A DNA stretch of 38,076 nt, from positions 1 to 38,076 of the forward strand of contig CALVUX010000016.1 of the NCBI GenBank assembly GCA_944363715.1, written 5' to 3'. The notes under the pieces were generated by a model. It saw only the letters and a program-made list of their open reading frames with translations. It was not told where the DNA came from and searched no databases. Source of the DNA: an uncultured Bacilli bacterium (GTDB lineage Bacteria; Bacillota_I; Bacilli_A; RF39; UBA660). Below, piece after piece: positions 7,443 through 14,926 of this stretch. The position numbers and the translations under genes are program-made. How positions within the stretch are numbered: the first letter of the stretch is position 1; each line of letters starts with the position of its first letter.

Positions 7443-7880
7443 CTATTTATCTTCTAAGTCTAGTGTTTCTATTTCTTCTACTACAGCCATTTGTTGTTCT
7501 ACAATAATTTTTAATTTGCGTTTAAATATCTTTACATTTTTTTCTAATCTATCCGCTTCATCTTCTATCTTTCTAGCTTTCAATAATGACTCCCCCACTA
7601 TCCTTGAAGCATTATGTTTAGCATCACTAACTATAATATCAGCTTCTTCTCTTGCTAGCCTCTTAACATTATCAGCAGTCTTTTCAGCATTAATTAAAGA
7701 TTGTTTTAAGGTATTCTCTAAATCCTCATAATGACTTAATTTATCTTTAAGATCTGCTATTTCTTTTTTTTGATCTTTACACTTTTTTATTATACCTTCA
7801 GTCTCTTTAATTACATCTGTTACAAATTTATTAACTTCTGCACGATTATAACCATTCGCTTCATAGTTAAATTTGTCCAT
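7443..7880 (-). CDS. divIVA: DivIVA domain cell-division protein
   Basis: A 145-residue DivIVA/GpsB-type coiled-coil protein. The N-terminal membrane-binding segment FNYEANGYNRAEVNKFV is followed by coiled coil from about residue 25 to the end (ETEGIIKKCKDQKKE, LSHYEDLENTLKQ). Such proteins sense negative membrane curvature and recruit partners to the division site or poles. The GTG at 7889 is only 2 nt from the AGGG site, so ATG 7880 is preferred. It lies 27 nt after sepF, its usual genomic companion. It is shorter than B. subtilis DivIVA. Confidence 0.88.
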   Translation of the reverse strand: MDKFNYEANGYNRAEVNKFVTDVIKETEGIIKKCKDQKKEIADLKDKLSHYEDLENTLKQSLINAEKTADNVKRLAREEADIIVSDAKHNASRIVGESLLKARKIEDEADRLEKNVKIFKRKLKIIVEQQMAVVEEIETLDLEDK

Positions 7881-7907
7881 TAATATCACATCCCTTAGTA
7901 CGGGTTA

Positions 7908-8336
7908 TTACCAATCAAATTCATCGTCTTCTTGTTTTTTAGATTTCCTTGTAGTCTTAGGAGCAGCATCATCACTAATTTCTCCTTCTACATTAACATT
8001 ATTCGGAGTACATAAAAATATTCCTCCTCCTAATTTTTGTAAGTCTCCTCCTATAGCATATAAAGTACCACTTAAAAAGTCTACTATTCTTTTCGCTTGA
8101 TCTGGTGTTACACGTTTTAAATTAACAACAACAGCATTTCTTTCTTTTAAGTAATCTGCTATTTGTTGACTTTCAGAATAAGCACGTGGTTCAAGTAACA
8201 TCATTTTACTGCCTGCAACACCATTTTCATCCATATAATCTTCTCTACTCACTTTATAATACTCCTCCTCTTTTACTTCTTCTTCATAATTACTATCATC
8301 ACTACCAATTAATTTTTTTAATTTATCTAAAGCCAT
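7908..8336 (-). CDS. sepF: Cell division protein SepF
   Basis: A 142-residue SepF. An amphipathic N-terminus ([11 protein letters not shown]) suited to membrane binding is followed by an acidic linker. The core domain (about residues 40-120) has [41 protein letters not shown] split across conserved strands and helices, and [21 protein letters not shown]. SepF polymerises and anchors FtsZ to the membrane in bacteria. ATG 8336 follows AGGAGG. The tail is Lys- and Asp-rich and ends in DDEFDW. It is followed by divIVA. Confidence 0.95.
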   Translation of the reverse strand: MALDKLKKLIGSDDSNYEEEVKEEEYYKVSREDYMDENGVAGSKMMLLEPRAYSESQQIADYLKERNAVVVNLKRVTPDQAKRIVDFLSGTLYAIGGDLQKLGGGIFLCTPNNVNVEGEISDDAAPKTTRKSKKQEDDEFDW

Positions 8337-8360
8337 ATCTTATCCTCCTATTAACTATAT

Positions 8361-8389
8361 ATTATACTAACATATTTTTTTAAATTAGA
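8361..8389 (-). promoter_or_regulatory. Candidate sepF promoter
   Basis: TATAAT at 8361-8366 lies 25 nt before the sepF start; the -35 box at 17 bp (TCTAAT) is poor. Only the -10 box supports this call. Confidence 0.4.
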
Positions 8390-8396
8390 AAAGTAT

Positions 8397-10166
8397 TTAA
8401 TTACTTTTATACCAAATATTTTTAATATCAACGTTATTTGATAAAGGTTCAGGATCTGCTTTTTGAAACTGCATATTAATTGGAACTTTAAAAGCACTAC
8501 CAAAGGCAATAGCATTACCTGGTTTTAAACTCTTAAGTTGGTTAGCAACTTCTAGAGTTATTGATGGTACCATATCTTTAATATAGGTTAAATCCTTAGG
8601 ATGTAATGTTCTTAAAATAACAAAGTTTGAACATTGAGATATAGCAGTATCTGATAATTCACTAGGTCTTTGTGTAATTAACCCTAAAAGAACACCATAT
8701 TTACGACCTTCTTTAGTTATACGGTCAAAGATATTATAACCAAGTATTTCTGTATCTGTATCTTTTTGAACATATCTATGCGCTTCCTCAATAATTATAT
8801 GATATGGAACACTACCTCTATTCTCATTTGTAACCGCTGTATCAAAAATTAGTTTTGATATTATTTTAGTTATAACTTTTGCAAGTCTATCTTCTATATA
8901 ACTAATATTAAAGTTTACTATTTGACATCTATTTCCATCCATATTAGTAAATAATCTATCTAAATAAGTCTCTTTATTTATATAAGAAGTTGAATCAAAG
9001 AAAACATGATTAGGACTATTAGCAAGAGTATGTAATCTAACACTTAAAACATTAGCATAATCATAGACTTTATCACTTTTTAAGATTCCTTCACTAATAA
9101 GAGCGAAATCCATTGCAGTTTCTAAATCTTTTAGAGTATAGGCAATAAACTTCTCTGGTCTATCTTCTAAGTTAAAGTCATCCATTATAAATTGTTTAAC
9201 AAAGTTGACTACTAACTCCATTTCCATTAGTTTACCAGTCTTATCTATATATAAACATTGTTTAAAGGTTCTAGTATAACCAGGTTGTACTATTTTAGCA
9301 TCAAGACTTAAATCTTCGGTATTAAATTTAGTAAGTACTGCTATTACTTGGTCTCTTATCTTTGTAGATTGATGTCCACTTAATAAAATATCAAGAACTG
9401 CTCTTGCAATAATATCATTTTTATATTTAATAACATCTGGATCATCTCCTGTAAGGATTGTAACAAGTGATAATGCTTTTTCAATAATAGGAATTTGATT
9501 AGGAGTTGTAACATCAAGAAGTAATGCTAAATCATCTACTCCAAGTAACCACAAAGGTATATTTAATATTTCACTCATAGCATTATCAGGATTAGTTGTA
9601 TAAGTTTTATAATGTATATTAGGATTTACTTTATCAATATAACCCAAAGCTCTCGTATACTCTCCATAAGCATCAAACATTATGACGTGAGCCCCAACAG
9701 GACTTTTTTTAGGATTTGAAAAAACATTTTGTAAGATACGACTAACAGAAAATGATTTGCCTGCTCCAGAGTTACCTAGTATAGCAAAGTGATTACTAAA
9801 GAAACCATTTATATCAACATTAATTTTATAGTTTTGATAAATATTAGAAAAGCCAAAAGTAACCTCTTTATCAGTTGGTTCAACAGGACCAAGTATTAAG
9901 GAAAGTTCTTCCATAGTTACTATTCTAGTAGTAGATCTAAAAGATGGCTTAACACTTATACCTGGTAAAAATTCATTATTTTTAATCTCACCAACAATAT
10001 TTATTTTTAAAGTTGTTTTAGTACTATTAACAATTTCTCCTACTATTTTAGTTCCATTATCTTCAAAGATAACATGTAAATTCAATAAATTAGCTTGCTT
10101 AGTTATATCTATAGTTAAATCTAAAATAACATTGTTATCTACTATTTCTCTAATTGTACCTAACAC
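8397..10166 (-). CDS. HerA-like ATPase (DUF87 domain)
   Basis: A 589-residue ATPase of the HerA/FtsK superfamily. The N-terminal beta-barrel (about 1-95) is followed by the DUF87 ATPase domain with Walker A GNSGAGKS at about residue 131, Walker B IIIEEAHRY at about 455-465, and a conserved region around GRKYGVLLGLITQRPSEL. Relatives work as hexameric DNA translocases, often with NurA nuclease; no nurA is in this window, so the role is unclear. The start is GTG 10166 with AAGGTG five bases upstream. The gene has its own promoter (TTGTTA-17-TATAAT). Confidence 0.82.
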   Translation of the reverse strand: MLGTIREIVDNNVILDLTIDITKQANLLNLHVIFEDNGTKIVGEIVNSTKTTLKINIVGEIKNNEFLPGISVKPSFRSTTRIVTMEELSLILGPVEPTDKEVTFGFSNIYQNYKINVDINGFFSNHFAILGNSGAGKSFSVSRILQNVFSNPKKSPVGAHVIMFDAYGEYTRALGYIDKVNPNIHYKTYTTNPDNAMSEILNIPLWLLGVDDLALLLDVTTPNQIPIIEKALSLVTILTGDDPDVIKYKNDIIARAVLDILLSGHQSTKIRDQVIAVLTKFNTEDLSLDAKIVQPGYTRTFKQCLYIDKTGKLMEMELVVNFVKQFIMDDFNLEDRPEKFIAYTLKDLETAMDFALISEGILKSDKVYDYANVLSVRLHTLANSPNHVFFDSTSYINKETYLDRLFTNMDGNRCQIVNFNISYIEDRLAKVITKIISKLIFDTAVTNENRGSVPYHIIIEEAHRYVQKDTDTEILGYNIFDRITKEGRKYGVLLGLITQRPSELSDTAISQCSNFVILRTLHPKDLTYIKDMVPSITLEVANQLKSLKPGNAIAFGSAFKVPINMQFQKADPEPLSNNVDIKNIWYKSN

Positions 10167-10191
10167 GTTAACACCTTCTTATTCTATATTG

Positions 10192-10220
10192 ATTATACTA
10201 TAAATTCATTGCAGTAACAA
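10192..10220 (-). promoter_or_regulatory. Promoter of the HerA-like gene
   Basis: TTGTTA (10215-10220), a 17-bp spacer and TATAAT (10192-10197), 25 nt before the GTG start. It is divergent from the promoter of the small RNA locus on the + strand. Confidence 0.7.
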
Positions 10221-10260
10221 GTGCCTTTTTTGATATTTATTTGTTGCATTAAAAAGTTAA

Positions 10261-10289
10261 TTATGATACTATTTATTTAGAGATATAAT
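10261..10289 (+). promoter_or_regulatory. Candidate promoter of the type I toxin mRNA
   Basis: TATAAT at 10284-10289 with a weak TTATGA box 17 bp upstream. It would start a transcript near 10296 that ends at the strong terminator 10527-10569, about 275 nt. Confidence 0.5.
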
Positions 10290-10311
10290 ACTAATAACAG
10301 TTAGTTGATCT

Positions 10312-10347
10312 ACCTCCACAGCATATTTAAATATATAGCTAAGGAGG
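10312..10347 (+). promoter_or_regulatory. Hairpin hiding the ribosome site of the toxin mRNA
   Basis: ACCTCC at 10312-10317 pairs with GGAGG at 10343-10347. An inner ATATTT-AAATAT palindrome and an AGC-GCT pair extend the stem. This would sequester the only strong Shine-Dalgarno sequence of the transcript, as seen in type I toxin mRNAs. The fold is by eye. Confidence 0.5.
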
Positions 10348-10381
10348 GGAAAGCACTACACTATATATTTTTTTATGGGCG

Positions 10382-10465
10382 ATGCATTTAAAGTTGGAAT
10401 ACTTAGTATTTGTAGTTATTATCCTAGTACTAATATTACTTCCCGTAATAGCGGTTAAAAAATAA
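10382..10465 (+). CDS. 27-residue hydrophobic peptide, putative type I toxin
   Basis: A short frame from ATG 10382 to TAA 10463 encodes MHLKLEYL, then an unbroken Val/Ile/Leu segment, then PVIAVKK: one membrane helix with a charged end. This is the size and shape of BsrE/BsrH, Fst or Ibs-type toxins that depolarise the membrane. It has its own transcript: TATAAT upstream, a sequestered GGAGG, a structured 3' end and a strong terminator, with a convergent antisense RNA over its 3' part. The GGAGG lies about 34 nt upstream, so the initiation site is unresolved. An overlapping 27-codon frame begins at ATG 10375 (MGDAFKV) and could act as a leader. I infer the toxin role from architecture, not from homology. 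Confidence 0.5.
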   Translation: MHLKLEYLVFVVIILVLILLPVIAVKK

Positions 10466-10473
10466 TAGAGGGC

Positions 10474-10513
10474 AAAAGAAAGACACCTAACTTCTTCCTA
10501 GAAGTATGGTGTC
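10474..10513 (-). terminator. Terminator of the antisense RNA
   Basis: Minus strand: GACACC pairs with GGTGTC and CTTCT with AGAAG in a long hairpin (10482-10513), followed by TTTCTTTT (10481-10474). The same hairpin would lie in the 3' UTR of the + strand toxin transcript. Confidence 0.65.
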
Positions 10514-10526
10514 AACACACTTAGTG

Positions 10527-10569
10527 GAGATAACATCTAACAGGCAAGATTAGATTATATCTCTTTTTT
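10527..10569 (+). terminator. Terminator of the toxin mRNA
   Basis: GAGATA (10527-10532) pairs with TATCTC (10558-10563) and ATCTAA (10535-10540) with TTAGAT (10550-10555), followed by six T. It is a strong + strand terminator with no annotated + strand gene except the short peptide. Confidence 0.85.
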
Positions 10570-10597
10570 ATTTTATACAAATTTCTTTGACATATTC

Positions 10598-10626
10598 ATA
10601 GTATCACATTTTATGATACTTGTCAA
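10598..10626 (-). promoter_or_regulatory. Promoter TTGACA-17-TACTAT for the antisense RNA
   Basis: A perfect -35 box at 10621-10626, 17-bp spacer and TACTAT at 10598-10603, pointing left towards the toxin 3' end. The region is also a nested inverted repeat (CTTTGACA with TGTCAAAG, AGTATCA with TGATACT) without a T-run. Confidence 0.65.
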
Positions 10627-10644
10627 AGACAATAGTAAATCTAC

Positions 10645-10719
10645 TGGCGTCCCCAGAGGGAATCGAACCTTCATCTAAGCCTTAGGAGGGCCTTGTTCTA
10701 TCCGTTGAACTATGGGGAC
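10645..10719 (-). tRNA. tRNA-Arg (anticodon CCT)
   Basis: Minus-strand cloverleaf of 75 nt including encoded CCA (10645-10647). The acceptor stem is GTCCCCA with TGGGGAC, the D stem GTTC with GAAC, the anticodon loop CTCCTAA giving CCT (reads AGG), and the T arm contains GGTTCGATTCC. The discriminator base is G. It sits just downstream of a minus-strand terminator and upstream of the small RNA locus. Confidence 0.95.
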
Positions 10720-10723
10720 AAAT

Positions 10724-10755
10724 TAAAAAGATAACTATATTTTAGCATATCTTTT
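10724..10755 (-). terminator. Terminator after the membrane protein gene
   Basis: AAAAGATA (10748-10755) pairs with TATCTTTT, followed by T-rich sequence to 10724. It separates the gene at 10764 from the tRNA. Confidence 0.65.
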
Positions 10756-10763
10756 AATATTTG

Positions 10764-11252
10764 TTAAGCCATAGTAGGATTTAATAAAATATTTAAATTA
10801 CCATTAACCTCTTCACTATCATTAATCCACATAGTAATAGTATAAGTTTTAGTCTCATTTTTACTTAAATTATTTTCTAGAATATATCCATCAAGTGATA
10901 AATTTCTAATATCACTTTGATACCCTTCATTATCGGTTAAAACGTAACTAATATAGTTATTATTATCGTTAGTTAAATTGTTAAAGTTAATAATAAAGCT
11001 TATCTCTTCATCACTATCATTAGTAACTGTTAAGTCTTTTGTAATTTTATTAGAAGAAAGTTCTAAGTAATCAAAACCTGTATAGGCAATATCTTTATTA
11101 AATTCAATATTATTAGCTTCTAAAGACTCTCTTATTCTTACCTTATGTTGATATGGACCAAACCAAAACCAAGTAAGTAATGATATAACTACTACTACAA
11201 AAATTATATCTATAATATATTTTCTAATCAATAAATCTCTTGTATTAGTCAT
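10764..11252 (-). CDS. Membrane-anchored extracytoplasmic protein, unknown
   Basis: A 162-residue protein with one N-terminal membrane helix (about residues 12-32, FVVVVISLLTWFWFG) and an outside domain of about 130 residues rich in Asn, Asp and beta-prone segments (LTVTNDSDEEISFIINFNNL). The pattern of a strand, TVTN, then hydrophobic strand resembles the segment after the membrane helix of the surface protein at 13018-14868, so the two may share an Ig-like module; this is by eye. ATG 11252 follows GGGGG. It has its own promoter and terminator. Function unknown. Confidence 0.7.
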   Translation of the reverse strand: MTNTRDLLIRKYIIDIIFVVVVISLLTWFWFGPYQHKVRIRESLEANNIEFNKDIAYTGFDYLELSSNKITKDLTVTNDSDEEISFIINFNNLTNDNNNYISYVLTDNEGYQSDIRNLSLDGYILENNLSKNETKTYTITMWINDSEEVNGNLNILLNPTMA

Positions 11253-11278
11253 ATTAGTACCCCCTTTAATTAAGGCAT

Positions 11279-11307
11279 ATTATAACATATTTTCTCTAAT
11301 TAGACAA
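11279..11307 (-). promoter_or_regulatory. Promoter TTGTCT-17-TATAAT
   Basis: The -35 box (11302-11307) overlaps the stop codon of dnaB and TATAAT is at 11279-11284. The leader contains the CTTTAATTAAAG palindrome and ends AAGGGGGTACTAATATG, close to the leader at 4588. Confidence 0.7.
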
Positions 11308-12610
11308 GACTATCTATAAGTTTATCTAACTCTTCTCTTTCTTCTTCATTAGTATTATCAGTATCTAATTCTTTACCAAACCAGTCTGGTAATATTTCTT
11401 CTTTCGCTATTTTTTTAGATACAGTTTTATTTTTAGTGGTATTAGTGGCAAGTTTTTTCATCTTTTTATATTCTTTTTCAGTTAATTTCATCGCTTCTTC
11501 TACTGTTTCGATATTAAGACGTTTCCACTGTCCTGCAATTGTTTCTAAGTAATTACGGTTTAACTTCTGATTATTTATCTTCAAAGCATAAGAAATTAAA
11601 ACATTAACTACACCTGCACTTAGTTTTTGATCTAGCATCAAGTCTTCTATTAGATTTAAGTCTCTTTTAGTAGGTTCTGCTCCTTTCATTTTACTTTTTA
11701 GATAATCATATGGACTAGTATTTTCAAAAGTATAAGCCATTTTAGCCCACTTAGAAGTATCACCTTCAGGTTTCTTTAAATAATCTGGTTGAGTTTGATA
11801 AACAAGAGTTGGAAGATTTCCTACATTTTCAAAGGAATAGTAGTTACGACAATTCTTTCTTAAGAGAGTTTTATCAATTAAACCTTTCTCATTTAAAGAA
11901 GTCCTAACAAGTCCACACATTCTTTCTGTATCTATATTATAGACTAGAGCAAGATTATTAATTAGTTTTTTAGTCTCTTTATCAAAACAACGATTACTAA
12001 CAAGACCACTAGGAATAGAAGATATTAAAAGATTAAAGTCTATCATATCGTCTAGAATTATAGAAGAAGTTTCTTTCTTTTCTACATCTTCTATAACTTC
12101 AAATGGTTTTAAGTTACTACTTTTAAACACTTCATTAAATTTATGAGAGATATCTTCATAATCAGTTAATCTAACTCTTGGTACTTTAAACATCTCTAAA
12201 CGTTTATCATATTCTTTTTTACCAATATTATTGTATAGGACAATATTTAATATTGGATGATTAAAAAACTCATTAGCACTGATAGGAGAATATAAAAGAT
12301 AAACATAGTTATTAACACTTCCTTTTTTTAAATAGGTTTTTAAAAGTCCTACTGCTTCTAATTTCTCTCTTGCTATCATAATATCTTCAAGTCTAAGTTG
12401 CATTATACTCATTAAATGATGATGATTTAAATCATCACTGAGACGATTAAACTCATCTAAATCATCTATTAAAGTAAAGTAAAGACTAACAGCAGTATAA
12501 CCTATTATAGGTTGATAAAGCATAGTTAAAAGACGTCTATCTTCTTCATGAAGGACTGTTTTATTAACTACTATATAAGTATCTGCTGGTAATAAGGTAA
12601 TATTCTTCAT
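11300..12610 (-). CDS. dnaB: DnaB-family replication initiation/membrane attachment protein
   Basis: A 436-residue protein of the Firmicutes DnaB/DnaD family, which helps load the replicative helicase at the origin and should not be confused with E. coli DnaB helicase. The N-terminal winged-helix region (ADTYIVV, LYQPIIGYTAVSLYFTL at about residues 15-55) is typical. A DnaD-like C-terminal region includes NLIEDLMLDQKLSAGVVN, ISYALKINNQKLNRNYLE and the IAGQWKR motif. The start is ATG 12610, six bases after AGGGGTG, rather than the GTG at 12619. The usual partner dnaI does not follow; a membrane-protein gene does. Confidence 0.85.
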   Translation of the reverse strand: MKNITLLPADTYIVVNKTVLHEEDRRLLTMLYQPIIGYTAVSLYFTLIDDLDEFNRLSDDLNHHHLMSIMQLRLEDIMIAREKLEAVGLLKTYLKKGSVNNYVYLLYSPISANEFFNHPILNIVLYNNIGKKEYDKRLEMFKVPRVRLTDYEDISHKFNEVFKSSNLKPFEVIEDVEKKETSSIILDDMIDFNLLISSIPSGLVSNRCFDKETKKLINNLALVYNIDTERMCGLVRTSLNEKGLIDKTLLRKNCRNYYSFENVGNLPTLVYQTQPDYLKKPEGDTSKWAKMAYTFENTSPYDYLKSKMKGAEPTKRDLNLIEDLMLDQKLSAGVVNVLISYALKINNQKLNRNYLETIAGQWKRLNIETVEEAMKLTEKEYKKMKKLATNTTKNKTVSKKIAKEEILPDWFGKELDTDNTNEEEREELDKLIDSLV

Positions 12611-12640
12611 AGTCTTCACCCCTAGAAATAGTATAGAGGA

Positions 12641-12676
12641 AAATAAAAAAAAAGACTAGAATTTTTTCTAATCTTT
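12641..12676 (-). terminator. Terminator of the XRE regulator gene
   Basis: AAAGATTAGAA pairs with TTCTAGTCTTT (one wobble pair), followed by a long T-run to 12641. The left arm contains the TAG stop of the regulator gene. Confidence 0.8.
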
Positions 12677-12925
12677 TTTATTTTTCTTTTTCTTATCAAT
12701 TGGTACTATCTTAACAGTATAACCAATTGGTTCTAATATTTTCATTAGGGTATTAACTTGTGGAGATGTTATTAAATTTTCAATTCTTGTAATAGTTAAT
12801 CTAATAACTCCAGATTGATTAGCCATTGCTTCTTGAGTTAAGTGATTATCCTTTCTTAATTTAATAAAATCTTGTACAAAATCATACTCTAATTCTTTTA
12901 ACTTATCTTCTTTATTTTTATCCAT
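12668..12925 (-). CDS. XRE-family helix-turn-helix regulator
   Basis: An 85-residue DNA-binding protein. The Cro/CI-type HTH covers about residues 15-70 (FIKLRKDNHLTQEAMA, VIRLTITRIEN, PQVNTLMKILEPIGY), ending in a Lys-rich tail (KKKKNKKD). ATG 12925 has GGAGGG upstream; the frame is open to 12973 but that extension lies over the promoter. This small class often serves as a HigA-like antitoxin, but no adjacent toxin gene is seen. A perfect 16-bp palindrome upstream is a likely operator. Confidence 0.8.
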   Translation of the reverse strand: MDKNKEDKLKELEYDFVQDFIKLRKDNHLTQEAMANQSGVIRLTITRIENLITSPQVNTLMKILEPIGYTVKIVPIDKKKKNKKD

Positions 12926-12944
12926 GAGTATCCCTCCTGCTAAT

Positions 12945-13006
12945 AATGTAACATAGCATATACGGTTAATCAATAGTTTTTTGAAAAAAATTACGAAATT
13001 TCGTAA
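12945..13006 (-). promoter_or_regulatory. Promoter and palindromic operator of the XRE gene
   Basis: TTGATT (12968-12973), 17 bp and TACATT (12945-12950) form a fair promoter. A perfect 16-bp palindrome TTACGAAATTTCGTAA (12991-13006) sits 17 bp upstream of the -35 box. With no loop it suits a dimeric regulator rather than an RNA hairpin. Confidence 0.55.
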
Positions 13007-13017
13007 ATTTTATTGAT

Positions 13018-14868
13018 TTAACTGGCTAGATCAATGGTAAAAGGATTATTTTTTTGACCAGTCCCTGAAACTATAACGACACTTTGCTTTAAATTCAAAC
13101 TTGGTCTTATACCAACATTTCTTGATATTGATGATGGATTTAGCACTAAAGCACTACCACTCGTGCTCATACTCCATACTGATTGATTAGAAGCCGGAGT
13201 TAAAGTCCAATAATAAGTAGTAAGACCAGTTGCAATATTTTCTTGATTAGATGCTAAATTAAATTGTCCTGCCATTAATTCTCCATATCTTAATAGTCCT
13301 ACTTTAGCAGTAATAATATTTGTAGTTAAAGTTGTCATATCAGTATTTGTATATTTAGAATAAATATAATTTCTTCCATCTCCTACAGTTCCTAAATACC
13401 AAGTAGTATCATCTTCTATCATATCAACTTGATCACTTGTTAAATAACTATTAAGATAATTCCCATTTAAAAATGTTCCTATAGTATTATTTTTTGAATA
13501 AAGTGCAGAATTTCCAAAAGTTGTAGATTTAAAAATCCCACTATCTTTCAAGGGTTCAGCACTAACTATTTTTGTTAGTCCCTCTTTCTCATGGCTTACT
13601 ATTCGATATAAATTATTTTCTCCTGTTCCAAACTCTATATATTCACCACTGTACCTAGTATTTAATAATGTTCCATTTAAATTAGTATCATTATCTCCTT
13701 CTAAGCGATATGGATCTTCTTCTGTTCCAGTTCCATCTACTGTTTTAAGTCCAGATTTTAAATTCACTGATGGTCTAACACTATGGACATAAGTGGTATT
13801 AGAACCACCACTAGGATTAGTAGAAAAATCAACTGAAAAAGTCCAAACTTCGTTATCATTATATGGAGTTATAAGCCATGTATCTAAAGAGTTTTGTATA
13901 TACCCTCTATTATAGGTAGTATTAGTATAGGACATTACAATTTCGTATACATTTAATAATCCTACTGGAGCCGTTACCAAAGTTGTTTTAGCAGGCTTAT
14001 CAGTTGATGTTGTCATAGTAGCATTCCAAATACTATCCATTTTAATAAATTTCTCAGGTTCTCTTAAATTACCTAAAAAGCCATCTACACTTGTGTCATT
14101 CAACCACTTTTCCATATAACTGCCTTTAAATGTACTATCAGTATTATATGACATAGTTGATATATTCCATTGTGTTACTAATTTTACAGAATTATCACTA
14201 GGGTCAATAGATACTGCTCTCCATAACTTTCCACTATACCAAATATAATTATCAGGTTCTTCTCCAGTTATAAAGGTCTGTTCACTATCTGTTGTATTTA
14301 TATTATTATCTACATCGCTTAACAGTATATTAGATAATTCTACTGCATACTTATCAAATAAATAACTATTATCTTGCAACTCTAAATCATTATAATCAAG
14401 CCCTACCCCTACTCCTAAAGTAATAGTTATATCACTATTAGAATTATTAGTAATTCTTATTATATAGGTATTACTACTTCCACTTGTACCGTTCTTCTCT
14501 AGATTTACTCCCTTTGCTTCTGGTGTTATATTATAGCCTTCTTTTTCTAAATATCCCATATAAACATTACTAGGTAATCTACCCATATAATAAAAATTAA
14601 ACCTTGCTATTCTATTATTAGGATTACTTAATGTTAATATAAACTCTTTACTACTATTAGATGGTACACTTAAAGTATTAGATTCTTTTCCATCTACTTC
14701 CAACTTATAAGTTAAGTTCCCTGTTACTATACTTATAGCATTACTCTTCTCTTTTGTTACTGTAAACATAGCATAAGAAAAGTAACTTCCTAATATTAAT
14801 AGAGTTATTATAATCATTACTATCATATATATCTTACTAAAACTTGTTTCTAATAATAATTTCTTCAT
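13018..14868 (-). CDS. Large membrane-anchored surface protein with two DUF6273-like repeats
   Basis: A 616-residue exported protein. The N-terminal hydrophobic segment (about residues 12-36) is followed by an Ig-like stretch (FILTLSNPNNRIARFNFYY). Two related domains follow, about 200-390 and 400-616. Each has W or Y near the start (YSGKLWRAVS; TGENNLYRIVS), a FLNGNYLNSYL or YMEKWLND segment, VGLLNVYE or VGLLRYGE, a W-x-L/I-TP motif, and ends in RPSVNLKSG or RPSLNLKQS, then a short GTGTEEDPYRL-like box. This matches the DUF6273-type proteins of gut Firmicutes; function is unknown, carbohydrate or surface binding is a guess. AAGGAG lies seven bases before ATG 14868. A G9-bearing mini-gene and terminator lie directly upstream. 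Confidence 0.8.
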   Translation of the reverse strand: MKKLLLETSFSKIYMIVMIIITLLILGSYFSYAMFTVTKEKSNAISIVTGNLTYKLEVDGKESNTLSVPSNSSKEFILTLSNPNNRIARFNFYYMGRLPSNVYMGYLEKEGYNITPEAKGVNLEKNGTSGSSNTYIIRITNNSNSDITITLGVGVGLDYNDLELQDNSYLFDKYAVELSNILLSDVDNNINTTDSEQTFITGEEPDNYIWYSGKLWRAVSIDPSDNSVKLVTQWNISTMSYNTDSTFKGSYMEKWLNDTSVDGFLGNLREPEKFIKMDSIWNATMTTSTDKPAKTTLVTAPVGLLNVYEIVMSYTNTTYNRGYIQNSLDTWLITPYNDNEVWTFSVDFSTNPSGGSNTTYVHSVRPSVNLKSGLKTVDGTGTEEDPYRLEGDNDTNLNGTLLNTRYSGEYIEFGTGENNLYRIVSHEKEGLTKIVSAEPLKDSGIFKSTTFGNSALYSKNNTIGTFLNGNYLNSYLTSDQVDMIEDDTTWYLGTVGDGRNYIYSKYTNTDMTTLTTNIITAKVGLLRYGELMAGQFNLASNQENIATGLTTYYWTLTPASNQSVWSMSTSGSALVLNPSSISRNVGIRPSLNLKQSVVIVSGTGQKNNPFTIDLAS

Positions 14869-14892
14869 CTCTTTACTCCTTCCATTATCACA

Positions 14893-14926
14893 CTATAAAA
14901 AGAATAGAACTTGCCTCTATTCTTTT
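14893..14926 (-). terminator. Terminator or attenuator before the surface protein gene
   Basis: A perfect 10-bp stem (AAAAGAATAG at 14926-14917 with CTATTCTTTT at 14907-14898) followed by T5. The last three bases of the left arm are the TAG stop of the mini-ORF, so a ribosome ending there would cover that arm. Confidence 0.7.

Larger units (their letters stand above)
10474..10591 (-). ncRNA. Putative antisense antitoxin RNA
   Basis: A promoter at 10598-10626 and a terminator at 10474-10513 on the minus strand define a transcript of about 115 nt with no credible reading frame. It runs convergently into, and is fully complementary to, the 3' part of the toxin mRNA (about 10474-10569). This is the TxpA/RatA and BsrG/SR4 layout, where the antisense RNA blocks translation or triggers decay. 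Confidence 0.5.

Noticed and set aside
7516-8383. Several + strand frames opposite divIVA and sepF
   Set aside because: Shadows of well-supported genes; composition is Ser/Leu-rich as expected for the complement.
10375-10458. 27-codon frame MGDAFKV overlapping the toxin peptide
   Set aside because: Polar, no family and no ribosome site at proper distance; kept only as a possible leader.
10585-10628. Nested inverted repeat as terminator of tRNA-Arg
   Set aside because: No T-run on either strand; the sequence is better explained as the TTGACA-17-TACTAT promoter, although symmetry may be meaningful.
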